64,000 bases of DNA. It comes from Ustilaginoidea virens. Lineage: Eukaryota > Ascomycota > Sordariomycetes > Hypocreales > Clavicipitaceae. Below the pieces are notes generated by a model. The model saw only the letters and a program-made list of their open reading frames with translations, had not been told where the DNA came from and did not search any database. A program made the position numbers and the translations under genes. Positions 56,701-64,000 of this stretch are shown piece after piece; position 1 is the stretch's first letter, and each line of letters begins with the position of its first letter. The stretch is from positions 3,028,001-3,092,000 of the forward strand of contig NC_057319.1 of assembly GCF_000687475.1 (NCBI RefSeq), in the 5' to 3' direction.

Positions 56701-59459
56701 GATCAAGCTGAAGACATCTCCCAATTGCAGTGCTACTTGAGCAGGGCGTCAAACATTGCTCGCAAGGGGGCAGCAACAAGCGGTCTCTTCCAGGTTGCAC
56801 TGGTTTCAACACCGCACAAGAGCTACATGATTATTTCCATGGCTCATGCCATATACGACGGCTGGTCGTTGGGACTGACGTTTCAAGATGTAAAAGCAGC
56901 TTATCGGGACAGCTTTAAGCCGCGCAATCACTGGCAAATTCTCGACTCCGAGCCTGCGCTGTTCATGTCCCCGAAGGCCGACGCCTTTTGGGAAGAATAT
57001 CTGGCAGATGCGTCGCCGACCATCTTCGAAAAGAAGGCGATGGATCGCGATGGATCGCAGGAGCCTGAAGGAGTGTACAGGTCGGAAACTCTTAGTGCGC
57101 AACAAGTTTCTGAAATTGGAGAGTTTTGCAAGCGCGCCTCGGTCAGCCTTCAGTCTCTGTGTTTGGCTTGCTGGGCCGCTGTTTCGGCATCCTGGGTGCA
57201 GTCACTTGACACCGTTTTCGGCGTCGTGCTCTTTGGGAGGGACTTTGAAGGGGCACACGAGCTCAACTTTCCGACAATAAACACGGTTGCGTTCCGGTCT
57301 CTCCTGCACGGCTCGGCATCTGTGTTTTTAAGTTATATGGAATCCAACCTCGCCGACGTTAGGACCCATCAAAGAGTTTCCCTACGCGATGCGCAGGCAT
57401 CTATGAGACTGGGAAGCAAGAGAAAGAGACTGTTCAACTCATTGTTCATCCTGCAGAAGTCTCGCACAAACCAGGAACCTGATGCGTGGAAATCTATTGG
57501 CAGCTCTTCAGCAGTCGAGTATCCTATTTGCGTGGAGGCGGAGTTGAGCGAAGACCACCTCGTCTGGCGAGTGGCTTGTAAAAAGGATCATTTTTCGCAA
57601 AGTGAAGCCGAGGAAATCTTGTCCAAGCTAGACCAGGTCTTGCATTACTTTCTGAGCTCCCCCGAGTCCGAAGTACTGTCCTTCTCTGATGATGGGGTGT
57701 CAATATGCGGAATGCCCAGCTGGCCCACGAAAGACACTGTCCTCCAAGATGAAGAGGATGTAGGGGCGGATCTAAACGAAGGGGTCCTCATGGACGAATG
57801 GAGCGAAACGTCAAGTCACATTCGCCAAGTGTTGTCCGAGGTGTCGGCGGTACCACTTGAGTCGATTCTTCCTGCCTCTACGCTTTACCATCTTGGTCTT
57901 GACTCCATCAGCGCAATCAAGGTTTCACTGTTGCTGAGAAGGCGCAATATCCGCCTGAAGCCTCGCGATCTAGCCGAGGCGAATAGTATTTCGGAAATGG
58001 CTAGGCGCACAAGTTGGGACGAGACGCCCCTGAACGCATCGCATGCACAAACGCGAAACTGGAAAGTAGACCACTTCGTGTCCGAAGAGCATGTTCTGAA
58101 TCGGTGCGGCGTTATGCCTCGGGACGTCATGGCCGTTTTGCCCGCAACTCCCTTGCAGGTATACATGTTGAGCGTGTGGCACGGTTCGGGCGGGTCAGTA
58201 TTCTATCCCGAGTTTCACTACGAAGCGCCGAGTACATATACACACGGCCAGATTTCGAAAGCATGGAGCAAGGTGGTTCGAATGGTGCCGATACTCAGAG
58301 CTCGCCTAGTGAGCACAGGAAGCCGAGCGCTGCCGTGGGTTCAAGTGGTGCTCAATGGCGAGCCACGCTCTTCAGAGCGATTTGATCAGCCTCTAGTCCA
58401 GTTTCTGGCTCAACAATCTCAGAATGAGAAATCCTGGATTATACGCTTATGCATCCACCACGCACTGTATGACGGCTTCAGCTTGCCCCGGATAATGCAG
58501 CTCTACGACGAAGCACTACAGAAGGGCGATTTGTTTGACCAAGCCCAGTCCAGTGTCGCATTCGCCAAGTGGCAGGAGTTTTCCACCGCACCATTGCTAC
58601 CAGCCAACATGCAGACTAGGAAAGCGTTCTGGATGGCTTACCTAGCGGGCTGTGGGCCAGCATCCTCCCGCTTCGCCAGCACATTCCCGTCTCTTGGCTC
58701 TACAGCCGCGAGAGTCTCCTATCTTCGAGAGAAAGCTCTGGTCAGCGTCACCAAGCTGAGAAAGCTGGCGTCCACGAATGGCATAAGCTTGCAGTCCCTG
58801 CTCCTGGCCGCTTACGCAAAAAGCCTTTGCCCTGACGGCACTGGGGCGGGCGTCGAGTCCAGCATAGTGTTTGGCCTTTATCTCGCAAACAGAACGTCGA
58901 GCAAAGAGGAGCTGGACACGACGTATCCAACCCTGAACTTGGTCCCGCTCCGCGTCAATCTAAGCAGGGGTGATGATGTCGTCAACGTTGGTGGCGCAAT
59001 CCACGAGGATCTGAAGCTCATACAAGCTGAGGGGAGGGCGCAAGTCGGCCTCTGGGAGATACATGCCTGGACAGGCATGCAGATTCACACGTTTGTCAAC
59101 ATCCTATCGCTACCGGACGGCGGCCACGGAGCGGACGTGACAGCACAGCCTGGCGTGATGCGCGCAACCAAGCAAGAGAGGACACTAGATCAGAATATAC
59201 GTCTTGAGCCCCTGAAGACGCCATGGCTGCAAGGCAATGCTGTCCAAGACGCGTACCCGGTACTTTTCCCCTTCCCCTGTTTGCACGAGTGCCGGGATGG
59301 AGCTAACGTTGACCGACGCAGGTGCCTCTTGATGTTGAGATGTCCGTGAGCGAATCGGGCTTGGATATCGGCGTGTTTGGATCGACGGACATGTTGTCTC
59401 GGGCGGAAGCACCATTATTGGTGGACAGCATTCTGGAACACCTACAGGACGTGGCGTAG
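44765..59459 (+). CDS. sidC: SidC-type hydroxamate siderophore NRPS (ferrichrome/ferricrocin family)
   Basis: Exons 44765-45717, 45777-59259 and 59322-59459 give 4857 residues. The introns are 59 and 62 nt (donors GTAAGA and GTACTT, CTAG and GCAG acceptors). Intron 1 restores TEATIHCTLKPS. The order is A1-T1-C1-A2-T2-C2-T3-C3-A3-T4-C4-T5-C5-T6-C6. Adenylation cores YTSGSTGTPKG or variants start near residues 173, 1223 and 2838. Carrier serines in G-x-D-S are at about 562, 1626, 2171, 3248, 3802 and 4361. Condensation His/Asp pairs are near 759/763, 1826/1830, 2379/2383, 3459/3463, 4008/4012 and 4546/4550. C4 reads FHGLYDG and C5 AHAIYDG, lacking the first His but keeping the catalytic second. 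Three A domains with repeated T-C units match SidC-type synthetases that build cyclic hexapeptides from Gly/Ser/Ala and three N5-acyl-N5-hydroxyornithines, and the last C domain is expected to cyclise the product. It should act in the cytosol downstream of SidA. Ferricrocin versus another ferrichrome is undecided. Confidence 0.93.
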
Positions 59460-59553
59460 TCTGTTTGCCGCGGTTTTTTTCATGACGAGCACGCAAGTAT
59501 GATGTGAAATATACTGGGCAATTTACAAGAAAAAAGGTATGGGTGCTTGTAGT

Positions 59554-59585
<32 letters not shown>

Positions 59586-60041
59586 CCCTTGTCAAGTCAC
59601 AGTCAACCCAAAAGGCCCATGCCAGCTGCCCATGCCAGCTTCCCATCAGAATGTGAATTATCGGGGTTTCCCCTTCACAGGCCGCAGCCTGCATCAGCTG
59701 CATCAGTTGGCAGATGTGACTTGCTTGGTGAAACGTTTCGTCAAGTCTTGGCGATCCTTACTTCATATCCTACTCTTTATTCACATTCTTATTGACACAT
59801 TGTCTTCTTCCATTTCATTTATTGTTCATGCAAAGAACATGGCAGACTTTTGAATATCAGGACACAAGCACCCTCCAACGCCTAAATGAGCTCCCTCATC
59901 GAGAACATGGCAAAGAACACGGATTTGGGAAACCTCGAATTAGATGCCAAAAAAAAAAAAAAAAAAAAAAACCCAAAGAAGCACGGACTACAAAGAACAT
60001 TCAGGCAAATCCATCCCCTCTCGACCCCATGCGCAGCCCCC
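59460..60041. other. Convergent spacer with poly-T and poly-A runs
   Basis: 582 bp between the NRPS and GMC oxidoreductase 3' ends. A run of about 32 T (about 59554-59585) and about 22 A (about 59950-59971) could fold together or act in transcript 3' ends. A GCATCAGCTGCATCAGTTG duplication lies at about 59690-59710. No gene. Confidence 0.55.
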
Positions 60042-61679
60042 TCAGAGTCTGGCCGGCTTGGCGTCGGGCTTCCATCCTTCCTCGCCGGCTATCAGCTCAG
60101 CCGCACGCTCCCCAATGCACAGCACTGTGATCATGGGGTTGATGGTGGTCATCTCGGGGAAGATGCCGGCATCGGCGACGCGCAGGTTCTTGATGCCGCG
60201 AACCTTGAGCTGGGAATCGACCACGGCGAGTTCATCCTTGCCCACGTCGCCCATCTTGGTGGTTCCGGCAGGATGGTAGACGGTGTGGGCGACGCGACGG
60301 GCGTACTCGCTGATTTCCTCGTCAGTCTGGACCTTGGGCCCGGGGGCCACTTCCTCCTTGAGCCATTCTTTGAAGGGGCTTTGCTGCGCGATCTTGCGGG
60401 CGGCCTTGATGCCGGCAACCAGCGTCGCGGCGTCATAACCTTCGGGGTCTGTGAAGTAGCGGAAATCCAGGGCGGGTTTGACGGCCGGGTCGGCTGACGT
60501 GAGGAAGACACGGCCACGGGACCGCGCGCGGGGGATGTTGGGGGTCATGCAGAAGGCGTAGCCGTCCTGGATGACGGGGTATCCCAGGCGCGCCGTGTTG
60601 AGGCAGAATGGGATCTGGTAGCAGTGCATCATGATGTCGGCCGCGTCACCATCGCCCCCAGCAGCGTCGGTGGGTTCGCGACGAAGGAACACGCCGGCGT
60701 CAGAGTCCATGGTCGTCTGGTTGGCGGGGACCGGCTTCGAAAGCTCCCACATGATGATGGTCTCGGGATGGTCGATCAGGTTCTCGCCGACGCCGGGGAT
60801 ATCCTTGACGACTTCCAGTCCCAGGCTCTCGAGCTGGGTGCGCGGGCCCAGCCCGGAGTGGAGCATGAGACGGGGCGTGTCGACGGCACCGGCCGACAGG
60901 ATGACTTCCTTTCGGGGCTTGAGAAGCACCTTCTGGCCCCCGGCGGTGTAGATGGAGACGCCCGTGGCAACGTCGTCCTCCACCACGATGCGGTGGACCC
61001 AGGCCTTGGTGAGGACGGTCAGGTTTGGTCGGCGCTCCTGGCCCCGGAGGATGGGGTGAATGTAGGCCACGGAGGCGCTGCTACGGTAGCCGTTGTCCGG
61101 GTTGTAGGAGATGGAGAAGAAGCCGGCGCCCTGGGTCAGCTGGCCTTTGGAGCGGATCTCCTCGTTGAAGTCGGGAATGATGGGAATGTCAAAGGCGTTG
61201 GAGCAGGCCGTGACCCAGTCCTTGCAGAGCTGGTTACGATGGCGGGCATGGACTGGCTGGAACGTGTTGCGCAGCTTTTCGGCACAGCGCATCATGGCCT
61301 CGAACGTCCAACCCACGCAGCCTTGGGCAACCCAACGATCCATGTCGTGGCGGAAGGGGAGGAAGGAGATGAGGGTGTTGTGAGAGGAGCAGCCTCCGAG
61401 CACCTTGGCGCGAGAGTGGCGGATGTGGGAGTTGCCCATGGGTTGCTCGACCGTGCCGTAGTCATAGTCGAGTTCGCCGCCGAGCAGAGACAGCCATTGG
61501 CGAAGATCCAGCACTTGGTTGAGGTTGAAGTCGGAAGGCCCAGCCTCGATCAGGAGCACCTTGCGCTCCGGGAGGTAGCTGGCGAGACGAGACGCAACGA
61601 CACAACCGGCAGTGCCGCCGCCAACAACGATGTAGTCATAGGAAGACTCGGCGCCGTGGGGGAGATGTTGCGTAGTCAT
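60042..61679 (-). CDS. GMC-family FAD oxidoreductase with PTS1-like C-terminus
   Basis: Single exon of 545 residues starting MTTQHLPHGAESSYDYIVVGGGTAG. The dinucleotide-binding motif VVGGGTAGCVVASRL is at about residues 18-32. The GMC signature region is VLGGCSSHNTLISF, and the second signature is LSAGAVDTPRLMLHSG. Near the C-terminus are the active-site His of HPAGTTKMG (about 469) and the Asn of INPMITV (about 514). The family oxidises alcohols, choline, sugars or related substrates. The choline dehydrogenase/alcohol oxidase type is the closest by pattern, but the substrate is unknown. The protein ends KPARL, and the tripeptide ARL fits the peroxisomal PTS1 consensus. There is no signal peptide. 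It sits convergent to the siderophore NRPS, but a role in the siderophore pathway is not supported by known enzymology. Confidence 0.88.
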   Translation of the reverse strand: MTTQHLPHGAESSYDYIVVGGGTAGCVVASRLASYLPERKVLLIEAGPSDFNLNQVLDLRQWLSLLGGELDYDYGTVEQPMGNSHIRHSRAKVLGGCSSHNTLISFLPFRHDMDRWVAQGCVGWTFEAMMRCAEKLRNTFQPVHARHRNQLCKDWVTACSNAFDIPIIPDFNEEIRSKGQLTQGAGFFSISYNPDNGYRSSASVAYIHPILRGQERRPNLTVLTKAWVHRIVVEDDVATGVSIYTAGGQKVLLKPRKEVILSAGAVDTPRLMLHSGLGPRTQLESLGLEVVKDIPGVGENLIDHPETIIMWELSKPVPANQTTMDSDAGVFLRREPTDAAGGDGDAADIMMHCYQIPFCLNTARLGYPVIQDGYAFCMTPNIPRARSRGRVFLTSADPAVKPALDFRYFTDPEGYDAATLVAGIKAARKIAQQSPFKEWLKEEVAPGPKVQTDEEISEYARRVAHTVYHPAGTTKMGDVGKDELAVVDSQLKVRGIKNLRVADAGIFPEMTTINPMITVLCIGERAAELIAGEEGWKPDAKPARL

Positions 61680-62764
61680 GTTGAGAGAGATCCTCCGGGG
61701 GGGGGGGAGGTGTCTTGAAGCTACACCGAGCTGAGAGGGACTGTATTCCGCGGGCTGGCTCAGGGCGACTGACTGGAGGCTCCTGGAGGGTCGAGACTGC
61801 CGAGACTCGAGACGACTGATGCAAGGATGGTCCCAGGGTTACATGAACAAATCAAGGCGCAAATTCGAGTATATGGAGAGGGAAGGTGTCGCGAGAGGCG
61901 CAAAAAAGTCTTTGACTTGTTTGAAAGGAGTGAATGAGCAGGCAGCACCAAGGGACGGGAAAGGTTTACAGTAGAATGATGAAAGAGGAGGAGGAGAGCA
62001 GAGAGCATGGGCAGAGGTTGAAGATGCGGGCCCAATTTAAAAAACAGGAAAAAAAAAAAAAAAAAAAAAAAAAAGAGAGAGACAGAGAATTGAATGAATG
62101 TCCATCATATGTTTATCATTGCGGGACCGCAATTCATCCACCAGCCAGCCAGCCATTAGCCTCCATCTGCTTGCTGCCTTGGTACGGAGGGTGTTGGGCT
62201 TTAGTAAGGTCTATTGCTTACTACAGAGAATAAGAGGAGGCCAAAAGCGAAGGGGACTGGAAGGGGCAAAGACAGGGGTGGGAACTATTCCCCGCCATGT
62301 TTAGGCCAGTCAGGTTGTCCGGTGCAAAGATATCTATCTTGGGCTGCTCTCTCTTTGAAGGAGAGGGCTTGAGTGTCTGGTTCTTGGAGGATGAAAGGTT
62401 TGTAAAGACAGAGACGCTCAGCTCAGCTGGACAGTGAAGGGCAGGCAGACTGCACACTGTCGGCGGCCGGCAAGCCGGGCGGCACCGGCACGGTGTGAAT
62501 AGGAGGGAGGTCTGGCTCGGCAGTCTATGTTTGGTTTTGAGCAGCAGGGCTAGCGGGGTGGTAGCGTGGGGCTAGGGGCTAGGCGGCCGGGTGGGTCGAC
62601 GACAGCAGCTGACCACACGCACCTGCCCTGGCCAGTTGCCGCCAGTACGTACCAGACCAGACCAGACTGACCAGGCTGCTTTTGCACCTAGCTCTCATTG
62701 ACCCCTCTCACCACCTCCTATGTTCCTTGCCTACCTACTTTGCCGCTTTCAGCGAGAATGGAGA

Positions 62765-62810
62765 AGCTCCATCGGCAGCTCCATCGGCAGCTCCATCGGC
62801 AGCTCCATCG
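62765..62810. repeat. 12-nt tandem repeat (AGCTCCATCGGC)x3.8
   Basis: Three full copies and ten bases of a fourth, without mismatch. Confidence 0.95.
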
Positions 62811-63453
62811 ACTTTCCTGGTCCTGGTCCGATGGAGCGAACGGGGACGGTAGATTGAGGAGCCCAGCGAATACGGAAGTGGAACCGACACGGCCGCAGCA
62901 CCGCAGCACAGCATCAGTCAGATTCAGCCAAGCACGCCCCGTATGGGCTCCCGTCCTTTCTTTCGCTTCTGGTGGCGGTTGCGCTGCGTTCAAGACGGGC
63001 AAACAAACGACAGAAGCAGCTGCAGCTTGACTGGAGGAGGCATGGAAGGCGCCGCCAAACAATGGGAGACAAGGGGCGCCGCCACTTGGCGACGAGAGAC
63101 AGTGTCTTGAATATTTCCCGAAGGCGGGTTGATTGTTTATTCCCGCCGGGGACGAAACGACAAAAGTTGCAAGTTTCATTCAACTAATAAGCGACGTGCG
63201 GAGCGGAGCACTCCGCGGAAAGTGTGGAAAGTGGAGAGTGTTTCGTGCACCCTTGGCGTGCCGACGCGAGTCAATCCCACGGCTGACGTTTTTCTAGGGC
63301 TTTGGTTTGTTGACCATGCATGATTCGAGAGAGTTGCGTTGAAAACAGGAAAGCTTGAGCTATGTACATGACGACAACGGAGCAGTGATGTTGATGATGA
63401 TGATGATGATGACCCTTGAGCTGGCAAAGGGGGCCGCTCAGCATGCGGTGATG

Positions 63454-63488
<35 letters not shown>

Positions 63489-63917
63489 TTTTTCCCTCTT
63501 CCTTTTGCCGTGGGCTCTGTTTGAAAGCCCGACTCGTATACTCTCACCACCCAGTGCCCACCCGTCGCAGGTTGCTTGCACTTGGTTCCGCAGAACGCGT
63601 CTGCCCCCTACAGACCACAATTTCTGTTGCGTACTACCCCAGCATGATGGGAATGCAGATATTCATAGCAATAACAATACTTGGTTGATGATTTTTTTTG
63701 TCCCTTTGTGCCATTATTTTTGTTGTCCATAGCTGGTGGGATTGCCGAGAGCGGACCACCCTGGCTGGTGCCTGCCACTAACTGCCCGGCACCTGCCCGG
63801 CACCTGCCGTTCGACACAGACAAACAGACATCCTTCAGTCGCCAACTTCCACAGTGCCGCCCGCCGTTGATCCAATTCTTTCCACGTCTGGCTGGACATT
63901 CCATTACTCTTTTCAAA

Positions 63918-63966
63918 ACAAGCAACAAGCAACAAGCAACAAGCAACAAGCAACAAGCAACAAGCA
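63918..63966. repeat. 7-nt tandem repeat (ACAAGCA)x7
   Basis: Seven perfect units near the right edge of the window. Confidence 0.95.
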
Positions 63967-64000
63967 ACAGCTTCACTTCCAGCCCACCGGCTGTCGTCAA

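Larger units (their letters stand above)
61680..64000. other. Terminal intergenic region, repeat-rich
   Basis: 2.3 kb upstream of the GMC gene with no supported gene. It contains an A run (about 62048-62073), the 12-bp array at 62765, a GAT run (about 63394-63412), a T run of about 28 (about 63459-63486) and the 7-bp array at 63918. ORFs here translate repeats (for example a WSCR repeat on minus) and are rejected. Confidence 0.5.

Noticed and set aside
60624..61718. Plus-strand ORF of 364 codons
   Set aside because: Antisense shadow of the GMC oxidoreductase, whose minus frame carries all family motifs.
62718..63179. Minus-strand ORF with repeated WSCR
   Set aside because: The repeat is only the 12-bp tandem array read in frame. 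The rest lacks homology features.
1..64000. CRISPR arrays, insertion sequences or bacterial operons
   Set aside because: Tandem repeats here lack unique spacers, no transposase frame was seen, and genes have eukaryotic introns.

Overview
The window is nuclear DNA of a filamentous ascomycete. The evidence is short (about 56-160 nt) GT-AG introns with CTAAC/CTGAC-type branch sites, compact intron-poor genes in divergent and convergent pairs, and fungal families: Zn2Cys6 regulator, L-ornithine N5-monooxygenase, hydroxamate-siderophore NRPS, BYE1, MED7, URN1 and a LAMTOR1/Ego1-like protein. The gene set fits a sordariomycete, possibly Hypocreales, but that placement is an inference. All splice models were built by hand from reading frame, splice signals and remembered family patterns. 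No alignment was run.

Layout. 1-4.4 kb: the 3' part of a dynamin-family GTPase gene and a small three-exon lysosome/vacuole adaptor gene (LAMTOR1-like). 4.4-16.2 kb: a gene-poor stretch full of microsatellites, minisatellites and homopolymer runs, with one convincing small gene at about 8 kb. 16.2-35 kb: a dense housekeeping block holding a ZNF830-like zinc-finger protein, MED7, a 52-residue Cys-rich protein ending in a CaaX-like box, BYE1 (with a 7-nt first coding exon and a 40-Gln tract), proteasome subunit alpha (PRE9), a PAP2 lipid phosphatase, URN1 (WW/FF), a NUDIX plus eIF-2B-like fusion, and a Zn2Cys6 transcription factor with an apparent frameshift near its 3' end. 35-38.5 kb: no gene seen.

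38.5-59.5 kb is a hydroxamate siderophore locus. sidA (L-ornithine N5-monooxygenase, minus strand) and a 4857-residue SidC-type NRPS (plus strand) diverge from a 4.2-kb intergenic region. Near the exact midpoint of that region lies a 36-bp cluster of three perfect matches to the iron-regulatory GATA-factor (SreA/Sre1/Urbs1) consensus ATCWGATAA. Two of the matches form a 19-bp palindrome. The NRPS reads A-T-C-A-T-C-T-C-A-T-C-T-C-T-C with all six carrier serines present, as expected for a ferrichrome-family (for example ferricrocin) synthetase. SidA would supply N5-hydroxyornithine to it. SidA carries an unusual His-rich N-terminal extension encoded by a 12-bp repeat.

59.5-64 kb: a single-exon GMC oxidoreductase with a PTS1-like C-terminus (ARL), convergent with the NRPS, then repeat-rich intergenic DNA. 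A short palindromic word, TACGGAGTA/TACTCCGTA, recurs in the intergenic regions far more often than chance predicts.
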